A stretch of 64,000 nucleotides of DNA. Origin: Paludibacteraceae bacterium (GTDB taxonomy: Bacteria > Bacteroidota > Bacteroidia > Bacteroidales > Paludibacteraceae). The stretch covers positions 1-64,000 of the forward strand of contig JAGCWA010000053.1 in the NCBI GenBank assembly GCA_017962085.1, given 5' to 3'. Both the position numbers and the translations under genes were made by a program. Positions within the stretch are counted from its first letter, which is position 1, and every line of letters begins with the position of its first letter. The notes below the pieces were generated by a model that made no database searches, was not told the DNA's origin, and saw only the letters and a program-made list of their open reading frames with translations. Shown here piece after piece: positions 44,813 to 53,982 of the stretch.

Positions 44813-46387
44813 ATGGAGACAATATACCGTTTGCCATTCCTTCGCATTTGTCTATTCCTCATCGCAGGAATCCTCTTCGGCATCACATGTCCAAGGGTCC
44901 ACCTTCCCGACTGGCTACCCTTTCCCACCATCCTCCCGCTCATCGGGACCCTTTTCATACCTCCCAAGCTACAATACAAGCTACGATGGGTCTCCGGAGC
45001 GTCACTGTGCCTCCTCCTCTTCCTGGTCGGAGCCATACGCACGCAAGAGACCACGCCCGCATACTGGGAAGCGAACGAGGAAGAGACATCCTACGTGATA
45101 GGCGAGATAGAGGGCACCCCGCAAAGAAAGAAAGCCACCTACGGAGTCACCCTGCGGCTGTTCGGGGAGGGCATTCCGCCGAAATCCAAGGCGATGGCCT
45201 ACATCGCGCAAGACTCCGCCTCCGGCACGTTGGCGGAAGGGGACATCCTGCTCTTCCCCACCCATCTCGCCACGGGCAAGAAAGAGGCGTCCGAGTATGA
45301 GGCTTACCTGCGCCGCTCAGGCTATTCGGGGAGTTTCTACATCCCTCAAGGGAAATGGAGGAAAGCGGGGAGAGTCGACCAATTCTCCCTAAGCAGGAAA
45401 GCAAGGGAAGCCAGGCAATGGGCGGAGGAGAGATATCTATCGAGCGGACTACAAGGGGAGGAACTCGCCATCGCCTGTGCCCTGACACTAGGCGACAAGA
45501 GCCAGCTCGACAGGGAACTGAGGAGCAGCTACTCCGCAACCGGAGCCAGCCACGTGCTCGCCGTCAGCGGGTTGCACGTAGGCATTATCTACCTCGTCAT
45601 CGTCAGCCTGCTCAGCATACCCTTCAGAGGGAACAAACTCAAGTGGCTGAGGATCACGCTCGCCCTCATCGCCCTATGGGCATATGCGTTCGTGGCGGGG
45701 CTATCCGCCTCGGTGGTACGGGCCTCCGTCATGTTCTCGCTCGTCTCGGTGGGGGAACTACTGGGAAGGAGGTCGCTCACCATCAACACCGTATTCGCCT
45801 CCGCCTTCATCATGTTGCTATACGAGCCAAGGTACCTCACCGACGTGGGTTTCCAGCTCAGCTACACAGCAGTGCTCGCCATCCTACTCTTTCAGGAGAG
45901 CGTCTACAAAAGCATACAAGTGCGCACCTACCTGCTCGACAAGGCTTGGTCGCTCACCTCCGTCTCCATCGCCGCCCAGCTCGGCACCATGCCCGTCATG
46001 CTCTACCACTTCCACCAGTTCAGCAACTGCTTCTGGCTGTCGGGGCTCATCGTCATACCGGCGGCCACCCTGCTCATATACGGGTGCGCGTTATTGCTTC
46101 TATTCACCCCCGCCCCAACCATTTCAGGGGCGATAGGCGACCTGTTGTCCCGCCTCATCGGAGGGATGAACACCTGCATACGATGGTTGGAAGGACTGCC
46201 GCACTCCAACGTGACGAACATCGCCTTCAACGGTATGGACGTCCTGTTGCTCTACGCCCTGATCGCCTCGTTGCTCGCCGTCATGCAGGACCGTTCCTTC
46301 CTCCGTATCTGCGTCATGCTCTCCCTGCTCCTCACATACACCTGCTACTCGACGCTGACAAAGGCGATGGTTTGGTTTCACAATTAA
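44813..46387 (+). CDS. ComEC/Rec2-family membrane protein, no metallo-beta-lactamase domain
   Basis: A 524-residue polytopic membrane protein. Its N-terminal third is DUF4131-like (transmembrane pair, then an OB-like soluble part near 80-180). The central TGASHVLAVSGLHVGIIY and LSASVVRASVM motifs belong to the Competence domain that moves single-stranded DNA inward. The C-terminal metallo-beta-lactamase-like domain of full-length ComEC is missing, which I recall as common in Bacteroidota. The ATG at 44813 is preferred over 44777. DNA uptake or transport is likely but not shown. Confidence 0.87.
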   Translation: METIYRLPFLRICLFLIAGILFGITCPRVHLPDWLPFPTILPLIGTLFIPPKLQYKLRWVSGASLCLLLFLVGAIRTQETTPAYWEANEEETSYVIGEIEGTPQRKKATYGVTLRLFGEGIPPKSKAMAYIAQDSASGTLAEGDILLFPTHLATGKKEASEYEAYLRRSGYSGSFYIPQGKWRKAGRVDQFSLSRKAREARQWAEERYLSSGLQGEELAIACALTLGDKSQLDRELRSSYSATGASHVLAVSGLHVGIIYLVIVSLLSIPFRGNKLKWLRITLALIALWAYAFVAGLSASVVRASVMFSLVSVGELLGRRSLTINTVFASAFIMLLYEPRYLTDVGFQLSYTAVLAILLFQESVYKSIQVRTYLLDKAWSLTSVSIAAQLGTMPVMLYHFHQFSNCFWLSGLIVIPAATLLIYGCALLLLFTPAPTISGAIGDLLSRLIGGMNTCIRWLEGLPHSNVTNIAFNGMDVLLLYALIASLLAVMQDRSFLRICVMLSLLLTYTCYSTLTKAMVWFHN

Positions 46388-46533
46388 TTATAAATCAATA
46401 CATTACAATTCACCCGAACTAATATCGGAGAATTAACGCAAAAAGCCACGCACAAGAATTCAATCGAGCCTCCGTTATAAGGGAAATGCCAAACTTTTTT
46501 TGTAACTTAGCGACGTCTTTAACGAAGAGGTTT

Positions 46534-47586
46534 ATGATTACTAAAATTATTGACGAAGACTTGATACAAGAGGCGAAATCCCTGATAGAGGACGCTGAAA
46601 ACATAGTCATCACGACGCACGTATCCCCAGACGGAGACGCGATAGGATCTTCATTAGCCCTTTGCAATTTTCTAAAGACAATCGGCAAGGAGGCATATGT
46701 GGTTGTTCCGAACGATCTTCCCGGTTTCCTGAAATGGATGTCGGGCGCATCGGACATCATCGTCTACGAGAAGAAAAAGAACATGGCGGACGCCCTGATC
46801 GAGAAGGCCGACCTGATCTGCGCATTGGACTTCAACGTCCTGAAGCGCATCGAGAACGTGGCCATCAGTGTAGCGGACTCAGCCGCCAAGAAGCTGATGC
46901 TCGACCATCATCTGAATCCGGGGAACTTCGCCAACGTGGTGATTTCCTACCCGCAGTTCGCCTCCACCTCCGAGATGGTGTTCCGCCTCATCTGTAGGAT
47001 GGGTTACTTCACCGAGATGACGAAAGAGTGCGCCGAGTGCATCTACACCGGCATGATGACCGACACAGGAGGCTTCACCTACAACTCCAACAACGCGGAG
47101 GTCTACATCATCATCTCCGAGCTCATCAAGAAGGGCATCGACAAGGACGCCATCTACGACAAAGTGTACAACAACTACTCGGAGAGCAGATACCGCCTCA
47201 TGGGCTACATGCTCTACGAGAAGATGAAGATATACCCGGAATACGGGGCAGCCATGATATCACTCACCAGCGAGGAGCTCTCCAAGTACGACTTCAAGAA
47301 GGGCGACACGGAAGGGTTCGTCAACATGCCGCTCTCCATCAAGGGTGTGATTTTCTCCGCCTTCTTCAAGGAGGAGGGAGGCAAGATCAAATGCTCGTTC
47401 CGTTCCCAAGGGGATGTGGCGACCAATGTATTCGCCGAGAAGTACTTCAACGGCGGCGGACACAAGAACGCTTCGGGCGGAGAATCCTACCAAACCATGC
47501 AGGAGACCGTCGCCAAGTTCGAGGAGAACCTCCCATCCCTCAAAGAGGAGATAGACGCTGAACTTAAGAGACGCACCAATGGCTAA
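46534..47586 (+). CDS. DHH-DHHA1 phosphoesterase (NrnA-like)
   Basis: A 350-residue bifunctional-oligoribonuclease/pAp-phosphatase-type protein. The N-terminal half carries HVSPDGDAIGSSLAL, DHHL and MTDTGGFTYN, which bind the metal pair; GGGHKNASGG near 310 is the DHHA1 end. NrnA-like enzymes degrade nano-RNA or 3'-phosphoadenosine phosphate, and some relatives act on cyclic dinucleotide products. The ATG at 46534 fits. The next gene overlaps the end by 8 bp. A TAACTTAG box (46503-46510) lies just upstream. Confidence 0.9.
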   Translation: MITKIIDEDLIQEAKSLIEDAENIVITTHVSPDGDAIGSSLALCNFLKTIGKEAYVVVPNDLPGFLKWMSGASDIIVYEKKKNMADALIEKADLICALDFNVLKRIENVAISVADSAAKKLMLDHHLNPGNFANVVISYPQFASTSEMVFRLICRMGYFTEMTKECAECIYTGMMTDTGGFTYNSNNAEVYIIISELIKKGIDKDAIYDKVYNNYSESRYRLMGYMLYEKMKIYPEYGAAMISLTSEELSKYDFKKGDTEGFVNMPLSIKGVIFSAFFKEEGGKIKCSFRSQGDVATNVFAEKYFNGGGHKNASGGESYQTMQETVAKFEENLPSLKEEIDAELKRRTNG

Positions 47587-48121
47587 ATTCGCGATCCACA
47601 TAACCGGCATACTGTTCATCCTCCTCAGCGCATGTGGGAAGGAGCAGGTTCAGATACCCGTGAACAAAAATCAGCAGGAGGATATCCGTGAGGATTTCAT
47701 GGAGATGAACAAGCAGTTTGTCGAATTGGAGGAGGCGGAAATCAACCATTACATCGATTCCACGAAGATGGAGATGAACCGTTGCATATCGGGGCTCCGC
47801 TACCACATCATCGAGAAGGGTGAAGGTGACTCCATCGTCGAGAATGACAAGGTGACGTTCCAATACACGATAGCCCCGTTGGGCGGAGAGCCCTGCGAGA
47901 ACCTGACCGACGTGGTCAAGACCGTCACCATGGGGCATACCGACATCGAGAAGGGCATCCGGGAAGCCATTCCGTTGCTCCGTCTCTCCGGCAAGGGCGA
48001 GTTCATCGTACCAGCCATGCTGGGATATGGCGTCGTCGGGAAAGGAAGGTGCATCAACAGTTGGACGCCCCTTTTCATGAAGCTCTCCATCATAGAGGTC
48101 GAGAGAGCCAACAATAACTGA
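47579..48121 (+). CDS. FKBP-type peptidyl-prolyl isomerase lipoprotein
   Basis: A 180-residue lipoprotein (lipobox LLSACG near residue 19). The C-terminal half is an FKBP domain: GDSIVENDKVTFQYTI, the GIREAIPLLRLSGKGEFIVPAMLGYG core and a final LSIIEVE strand. Such lipoproteins help fold envelope proteins; similar ones occur near gliding or T9SS functions. It overlaps the DHH gene by 8 bp, so the two are coupled. Confidence 0.85.
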   Translation: MAKFAIHITGILFILLSACGKEQVQIPVNKNQQEDIREDFMEMNKQFVELEEAEINHYIDSTKMEMNRCISGLRYHIIEKGEGDSIVENDKVTFQYTIAPLGGEPCENLTDVVKTVTMGHTDIEKGIREAIPLLRLSGKGEFIVPAMLGYGVVGKGRCINSWTPLFMKLSIIEVERANNN

Positions 48122-48158
48122 GTATTAACCAAACAACAATAAAAACTAAAAAAGCAAA

Positions 48159-48761
48159 ATGACCCCAATCAATCGCATAAGGACTGTGGTTGTCACACTT
48201 TCCACCGCGCTCATAGCCGCATTGTCAAGTTGTGGAGACACCATGACATACTCAGACTACCAAGACAAAGAAGAGGAATCAATCGAGAACTTCATCAAAG
48301 CGAAGAAAATTTCCATAGCCGGTAGCATGCCTGAAACCGACGGCGAATGGCTCAACGGAGAGGGGAATGAGATCTATTTCCTCTACACCTCAGGGAAATC
48401 CAAGGGATTGTACTACCACCAGATCAAGCAGGGTGAAGGGGAAACGATTCCACAAGACAACTGGACCGCATACATACGCTATGCAGGCTACGACATGAGC
48501 GGCAACATGATATACAACTGCACCGCACAATACGCACCTGACCCACAAAGCTTCAAACTCAATTCCAAAGCGAGCGAAGCGACCTACGGCATAGGATTTC
48601 AACAGGCTGTAAGGAACATGCGTGTGGGCGGGAAATGCAAGGTGATCATTCCATTCAACATCGGCAATTCGGACAACACCACGATCAAAGGTCACGTCAC
48701 CTCCGACGCGGCGGAATACCGCACGATGTATTACGAAATCGAATTGGTCGGGTTAGAATAA
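48159..48761 (+). CDS. FKBP-like lipoprotein with DUF4827 features
   Basis: A 200-residue lipoprotein (lipobox ALSSCG). TYSDYQDKEEESIENFI after the Cys and the later GIGFQQAVRNMRVGGKCKVIIP FKBP-like core recall Bacteroidales DUF4827 proteins that neighbour FKBP genes. Key FKBP aromatic residues are less conserved than in the gene before it, so isomerase activity is uncertain. Same operon, 37 bp downstream. Confidence 0.75.
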   Translation: MTPINRIRTVVVTLSTALIAALSSCGDTMTYSDYQDKEEESIENFIKAKKISIAGSMPETDGEWLNGEGNEIYFLYTSGKSKGLYYHQIKQGEGETIPQDNWTAYIRYAGYDMSGNMIYNCTAQYAPDPQSFKLNSKASEATYGIGFQQAVRNMRVGGKCKVIIPFNIGNSDNTTIKGHVTSDAAEYRTMYYEIELVGLE

Positions 48762-48771
48762 CAGGCAAGGA

Positions 48772-49527
48772 ATGACGCTGAGCAAGAACAAGATACGGGC
48801 AATCACCGCCCTCTCGAAGAAGAAGGAGAGGGACGAGGCAGGACTCTTCCTTGCGGAGGGGGGCAAATTGGTTTCCGACCTGCTGCCGGCCTTCCATTGC
48901 CGCACCTTGGTATGCACAAGCTCATTCATGGAGGAGCACCCTCACACAAAGGCGGAAGAGACCATCCTGGCCGAGAAAGAGGAGATAGCCAAAGCGTCGC
49001 TGCTACAATCCCCTCCCTCCGCACTGGCGGTTTTCGAGAAACCACGCCACGCCATAGACAAAGGGAGGATAGCGAAACACCTCACCTTGGCATTGGACAC
49101 CATACAAGACCCCGGCAACCTAGGCACCATCATCCGTGTGGCGGATTGGTTCGGCATCGAGGACATCATCTGCTCCTTGGAGACGGCGGATGTCTACAAC
49201 CCCAAAGTGGTGCAAGCCACGATGGGCGCCATCGCTCGGGTTCGGGTACACTACGCGGAACTGGATAGATTCCTCCAGGAAAACGAGGAGGTGCCAACCT
49301 ACGGAACATTCCTCGACGGGAAAAACATATACGAGCAAGAGCTCACACCCAATGGCATCATCGTGATGGGGAACGAGGGGAACGGCATATCTGACAAGAT
49401 AGGCAAACTCATTCAAAGGAGGTTGTTCATCCCCAACTACCCCACGGGAAGAGCCACCTCGGAGTCTCTCAACGTAGCCATGGCCACAGGCATCGTATGT
49501 TCAGAATTTAGAAGAAGAGTATTGTAA
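48772..49527 (+). CDS. SpoU/TrmH-family RNA 2'-O-methyltransferase
   Basis: A 251-residue SPOUT methyltransferase. The deep trefoil-knot motifs are clear: DTIQDPGNLGTIIRVADWFG (motif 1), IVMGNEGNGIS (motif 2) and LNVAMATGIVCSE (motif 3). An N-terminal L30e-like substrate domain occupies residues 1-95. Target rRNA or tRNA site is not decidable. It lies 10 bp after the preceding gene and 2 bp before the M23 gene. Confidence 0.93.
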   Translation: MTLSKNKIRAITALSKKKERDEAGLFLAEGGKLVSDLLPAFHCRTLVCTSSFMEEHPHTKAEETILAEKEEIAKASLLQSPPSALAVFEKPRHAIDKGRIAKHLTLALDTIQDPGNLGTIIRVADWFGIEDIICSLETADVYNPKVVQATMGAIARVRVHYAELDRFLQENEEVPTYGTFLDGKNIYEQELTPNGIIVMGNEGNGISDKIGKLIQRRLFIPNYPTGRATSESLNVAMATGIVCSEFRRRVL

Positions 49528-49529
49528 TC

Positions 49530-50384
49530 ATGGAGAATAAGTTAGATAATTTCTTAAAGAAGATTCGTTTCAAATACAAGATTTCCATCTTGAACGAGAA
49601 CACGCTGGAAGAGGTGTTCCATATTCGACTGTCGAAGGGAACCGTGCTCGGAGCAGGCTTTCTCATCGCCATCGTCTACTTCTTCCTCATCGCCTTCCTG
49701 ATCATCAAGACACCGCTACGAGGGTTCCTCCCAGGATACACGGAGAACATCAACCTCAGGCGACAGCTGATGCAAGACGCCCTCGTCGTGGACTCCCTCT
49801 CCGAGCAATTAGACCTGCAGATACAATACATGGATGGACTCAGGGCCGTCATGTCCGGCAAAGTGTTGCTGGACTCCGCCTCAACGACGCAAGCACTGAG
49901 CAACATCACTTCGGACAAGGTCTCCCTCGAACCTTCCGAAAGGGAAATCGCCTACCGTGACTCCTTCGAAGCCAGCGAGTTAGAGAACCTCAACTCCATC
50001 AACTCCACCTCAGAGGAGGTCGAGACGACCTACCTGATGTGCTCTCCCGCCAAAGGCCGCGTGATCGACACGTTCAACATACGGAAAAGGGTTTACGGAA
50101 CCACTATCGTGGCGGTGCAGAACACCAGCGTGCTCTCCGTCTTGGACGGTATCGTCATCTCGTCGGACTACTCGTTCCGTAACCTTTACGTCCTTTGCAT
50201 CCAACATGCGGATAATATAGTGACAGTATACAAGACACGTCAGCCTTTCATGAAGCAGAAAGGCACGAAGGTTCATGCGGGAGAGATCCTGACCACCTTC
50301 CGAAATGGTATGGACTCCTACTTCGAGTTCGAGCTCTGGAAGGATGGCGTGGCGGTGAACCCGCTGACTTACATATCATTCTAA
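49530..50384 (+). CDS. membrane-anchored M23/LytM protein lacking catalytic residues
   Basis: A 284-residue protein with one N-terminal transmembrane segment (about 35-60), a helical region (70-140) and a C-terminal LytM fold. In active M23 peptidases the metal ligands sit in HxGxD and HxHFE. Here the corresponding positions read VYGTTI and YFEFELW, so all three ligands are lost. Such degenerate LytM proteins usually activate amidases, as EnvC does. The gene stands 16 bp before dxr, an arrangement I recall as common in Bacteroidales. Confidence 0.88.
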   Translation: MENKLDNFLKKIRFKYKISILNENTLEEVFHIRLSKGTVLGAGFLIAIVYFFLIAFLIIKTPLRGFLPGYTENINLRRQLMQDALVVDSLSEQLDLQIQYMDGLRAVMSGKVLLDSASTTQALSNITSDKVSLEPSEREIAYRDSFEASELENLNSINSTSEEVETTYLMCSPAKGRVIDTFNIRKRVYGTTIVAVQNTSVLSVLDGIVISSDYSFRNLYVLCIQHADNIVTVYKTRQPFMKQKGTKVHAGEILTTFRNGMDSYFEFELWKDGVAVNPLTYISF

Positions 50385-50400
50385 CGAAAGGATATTCATC

Positions 50401-51558
50401 ATGAAGAAACAGATAGCTGTATTAGGTTCCACCGGTTCCATCGGCACCCAAGCGTTGGAGGTCATCGAGGAGCAGTCCGACCTTTTTGAGGTCTATGCCT
50501 TGACGGCGAACAACAGCGACGAATTGCTCATCCAACAGGCAAGGAAATTCAAGCCGGAAGTGGTGGTCATCGCCAACGAAGCGAAATACCAGGGCGTGAA
50601 AGAGGCGTTGGCAGACCTGCCCATCAAGGTGTTCGCCGGTGCGCAATCCATCGCGGACGTAGCCGCCATGGGACCTGTAGACATCGTGCTGACCGCCATG
50701 GTGGGTTATTCAGGACTACAGCCGACCATCGCCGCCCTCAAGGCGGGGAAGGCCATCGCCTTGGCGAACAAGGAGACCATGGTCGTGGCGGGCGAACTGG
50801 TGTGCGACCTCGCCATCAAGAACAGATGCCCCATCCTGCCGGTCGATTCCGAGCACTCCGCCATCTTCCAATGTTTGGTGGGCGAGACCAGTCCGATCGA
50901 GCGCATCATACTGACCGCCTCGGGAGGACCGTTCAGAGGCAAGGACAGGAAATTCCTGGAGACCGTCACCGCCAAGGACGCCCTGAAGCACCCGAACTGG
51001 AGCATGGGCGCCAAGATCACGATAGACTCCGCCTCCATGATGAACAAAGGATTCGAGGTCATCGAGGCGAAATGGCTCTTCAGCGTGAAGCCTGAGCAGA
51101 TCGTGCCGGTGGTGCACCCGCAATCGATCATCCACTCCATGGTGCAGTTCCAGGACGGATCAGTCAAGGCGCAGATGGGCCTGCCGGACATGAAGTTGCC
51201 TATCCAATACGCCTTCGGCTTCCCGAACCGCCTCAAGAATGACTTCAAACGTTTGGACTTCTTCGAGTGCAAGGACCTCACCTTCGAGAAACCGGACATG
51301 GAGGTGTTCCGCAACCTCGCCTTCGCCTTCGATGCGATGGACAAGGGCGGCAACATGCCTTGCATCCTGAACGCGGCCAACGAGATTGTGGTCGCGGCGT
51401 TCCTGAAAGAGCAAATCGGGTTCCTGCAGATGTCCGACATCATCGAGCAGACGATGCAGAAAGCATCCTTCACCAAGCAGACATCCTACGAGGTCTATGT
51501 GGAGAGCGACAAGGAAGCACGTCGCATCGCTTCAGAATTGGTCCAGAAACAAAAATGA
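50401..51558 (+). CDS. dxr: 1-deoxy-D-xylulose-5-phosphate reductoisomerase
   Basis: A 385-residue NADPH enzyme of the MEP isoprenoid pathway. LGSTGSIGTQALEVI is the nucleotide-binding start. DSEHSAIFQCL holds the metal-binding Asp/Glu pair, and PNWSMGAKITIDSASMMNKG is the substrate loop (cited in part). It is the target of fosmidomycin. rseP follows by 28 bp. Confidence 0.98.
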   Translation: MKKQIAVLGSTGSIGTQALEVIEEQSDLFEVYALTANNSDELLIQQARKFKPEVVVIANEAKYQGVKEALADLPIKVFAGAQSIADVAAMGPVDIVLTAMVGYSGLQPTIAALKAGKAIALANKETMVVAGELVCDLAIKNRCPILPVDSEHSAIFQCLVGETSPIERIILTASGGPFRGKDRKFLETVTAKDALKHPNWSMGAKITIDSASMMNKGFEVIEAKWLFSVKPEQIVPVVHPQSIIHSMVQFQDGSVKAQMGLPDMKLPIQYAFGFPNRLKNDFKRLDFFECKDLTFEKPDMEVFRNLAFAFDAMDKGGNMPCILNAANEIVVAAFLKEQIGFLQMSDIIEQTMQKASFTKQTSYEVYVESDKEARRIASELVQKQK

Positions 51559-51586
51559 TTCATCATCAATCCTTGAAAAAAATACA

Positions 51587-52903
51587 ATGGCATTTATCGT
51601 CACACTCCTACAATTTCTCCTAAGTCTCACAATCTTGGTCGTTATCCATGAGTTCGGGCACTTCCTTTTAGCCCGTCTATTCAAGATTCGAGTGGAAAAA
51701 TTCTATGTTTTCTTCAACCCATGGTTCTCCCTCTTTAAGTATAAGCCGAAGAACTGTGACACGACCTTCGGTATCGGGTGGCTCCCTGTGGGTGGATATG
51801 TGAAAATAGCGGGTATGATCGATGAATCCATGGACACGGAGCAGATGAAACATCCCGTGCAGGACTGGGAGTTCCGCTCCAAACCGGCATGGCAGAGATT
51901 CCTCGTGATGATTGCGGGTGTGACCTTCAATTTCATATTGGCCATCATCATCTATTCCGCCATCTCCTTCCATTACGGTGACCAATACATCGCCATGCAA
52001 GACGTCAAGACGGGCATGGAGTTCAGTCCGGCCGCGAAGAAAGCGGGGTTCCGGGATGGTGATATCCTACTCCGTGCGGACGATACGCATTTGGAGGCGT
52101 TCAACGAAGAGACGTTCAGGGCCATCATCAATGCGGAACAAGTCACTGTCCTGCGAGACGGGAAGGAAGTCAGCCTCAACATGCCGGACGACCTCATGCA
52201 ACAAATCATGCAAGGGAATAAAGGCTTCGCGAATTTCAGGGTACCGTTCGTGGTGGACTCCGTCATCGCTGGCTCACGGGCCGAAATGGCAGGTCTTAAG
52301 GCGAAGGACAGCATCATCTCCGTTGGAGACTCCACCTCAGCCTACATGGCGCATTGCATAGACGTCTTCTCGCAGCACAAGAACCTCAACCTGAATATCA
52401 CCGTCATGCGTGCGGGCGTACCCGTCCACTTGCAGATAACCCCTGACCACGACGGAAAGATTGGGGTCTACATGAAAAGGATAAATAAATTCTACCCCGT
52501 CAGGACCAAGAAATACACGTTTTGGGAATCCATACCCCATGGTATCCAAAGGGGTGTGAAGAAGCTCACAGGCTATGCGAGCGACATGAAATATGTCTTC
52601 ACCCAAGAGGGTGCGCAGAACCTAGGAGGATTCATTTCCATCGGCAGATTATTCCCCTACCCTTTCGATGCGGAGATCTTTTGGGAGATGACCGCCTACA
52701 TTTCCATCATCTTAGCATTCATAAACCTCCTGCCTATTCCGGGGTTGGACGGCGGACATATCATGTTTGTCCTCTACGAAATGATCACGAGGAAAAAACC
52801 TAGTCAGAAGGCCCTCATCCGGGCGCAAATGATCGGCATGTTTCTCCTATTCATGTTGCTTATCTACGTCAATATGAACGACGTCTTCAGGCTATTCAAT
52901 TGA
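51587..52903 (+). CDS. rseP: RIP metalloprotease RseP
   Basis: A 438-residue inner-membrane site-2 protease. HEFGH at 21-25 in the first transmembrane segment holds the zinc ligands, and NLLPIPGLDGGHI near 375 gives the third ligand Asp. A PDZ-type region (about 120-300) lies between. The ATG at 51587 follows the family start. It overlaps the convergent CNNM/CBS gene by 12 bp at the 3' ends. Confidence 0.95.
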   Translation: MAFIVTLLQFLLSLTILVVIHEFGHFLLARLFKIRVEKFYVFFNPWFSLFKYKPKNCDTTFGIGWLPVGGYVKIAGMIDESMDTEQMKHPVQDWEFRSKPAWQRFLVMIAGVTFNFILAIIIYSAISFHYGDQYIAMQDVKTGMEFSPAAKKAGFRDGDILLRADDTHLEAFNEETFRAIINAEQVTVLRDGKEVSLNMPDDLMQQIMQGNKGFANFRVPFVVDSVIAGSRAEMAGLKAKDSIISVGDSTSAYMAHCIDVFSQHKNLNLNITVMRAGVPVHLQITPDHDGKIGVYMKRINKFYPVRTKKYTFWESIPHGIQRGVKKLTGYASDMKYVFTQEGAQNLGGFISIGRLFPYPFDAEIFWEMTAYISIILAFINLLPIPGLDGGHIMFVLYEMITRKKPSQKALIRAQMIGMFLLFMLLIYVNMNDVFRLFN

Positions 52904-53971
52904 TCCGCCTTCAGAGTCGACAGCCGTATCATCCTCCACATCGGCCACATCCAGGTTCTTGGCACGCTTCGCCCATAGGGCCTTGGCGAAGGCTTGCATG
53001 TCCGTTTGGGCATCGCTCTCGTCCGTGATTTCCAAGCCGAGGATGGTCTCCACGACATCCTCCATCGTCACGATACCCTCCATGCCTCCATGCTCATCGA
53101 TGACCAGGGCGATGTGCTCCTTGCGCGTCACCAAAAGGTCGTAGAACTTAGGCAATGAGGTGTTTTCGTAACAAACCATGATGTCACGTTTGATGGATTT
53201 AAGCTTAATCTTTTTCCTGCCGTTCGCCAGGTTCATCAGGATATCCGTCTTCAGCACAAAGCCTGTGATATCGTCGATATCCTCCGTGTAAACAGGTATT
53301 CTGGAATAACACAAATAACGTCTTTTCCTGAAAAATTCCTCCAAGGTCATATCCTCCTGCGCCGCCAAGACCACCGTTCGAGGGGTCATGATGGAATGTA
53401 CCTTGACCGTCTCCATCTTCACCAAGTTATTGATGATTTTGCTCTCGTTCTTCATGAAGACGCCTTCCCGCTCACCGATCTTCGTGAGCGCCGCCACCTC
53501 CTCACGGCTCACCGTCTGCGGCTGTTTCTTAGCGATCAGCTTCGTCAGCAAACGGGAGGCCACCACCAACGGGAAGCACAAGTAATAGACACCATTGATC
53601 AGATAGGCGACCGGCACACATAGCTTCCGCCAATAGGTGGAACCGATGGTTTTAGGGATGATCTCCGAAAAAACCAATACCAGCACCGTCAGCACGGCAG
53701 AGACAAAGCCCAGAAGCTCATTGCCCAACACCTCCGCCGCCTGCGCACCCACGAGAGAGGCACCCGCCGTGTTGGCGATCGTGTTCAAGGAGAGGATGGC
53801 CGCGATGGAGTTCTCTATGTTATACTTCAGATTCTTCAGCAGACGGACGCCCTTCCCATCCTCCAACGACTCGATGTACGAAGAGGTGGTGGAATAGAGC
53901 ACCGACTCCATCAGGGAGCAGAGGAAGGAGATTCCCAACGTGGCAAAAAGTGATATGATCAGTAGCGTCAT
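52892..53971 (-). CDS. CNNM/CorC-type hemolysin-family transporter with CBS domains
   Basis: A 359-residue protein with an N-terminal CNNM domain (three transmembrane segments to about residue 135; the FSEIIPKTIG motif is typical) followed by a CBS pair (about 195-310). VIDEHGGMEGIVTMEDVVE is the second CBS core. It lacks the C-terminal CorC/HlyC domain. Relatives are involved in magnesium or other divalent cation efflux. Its end overlaps rseP tail to tail, and the next gene lies 11 bp upstream. Confidence 0.88.
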   Translation of the reverse strand: MTLLIISLFATLGISFLCSLMESVLYSTTSSYIESLEDGKGVRLLKNLKYNIENSIAAILSLNTIANTAGASLVGAQAAEVLGNELLGFVSAVLTVLVLVFSEIIPKTIGSTYWRKLCVPVAYLINGVYYLCFPLVVASRLLTKLIAKKQPQTVSREEVAALTKIGEREGVFMKNESKIINNLVKMETVKVHSIMTPRTVVLAAQEDMTLEEFFRKRRYLCYSRIPVYTEDIDDITGFVLKTDILMNLANGRKKIKLKSIKRDIMVCYENTSLPKFYDLLVTRKEHIALVIDEHGGMEGIVTMEDVVETILGLEITDESDAQTDMQAFAKALWAKRAKNLDVADVEDDTAVDSEGGSIE

Positions 53972-53982
53972 ACGGTAAATCT

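Noticed and set aside
45355..46422. 355-codon plus-strand frame within the comEC-like gene
   Set aside because: Out-of-frame shadow rich in Arg/His/Pro; the real frame has transmembrane segments and Competence motifs.
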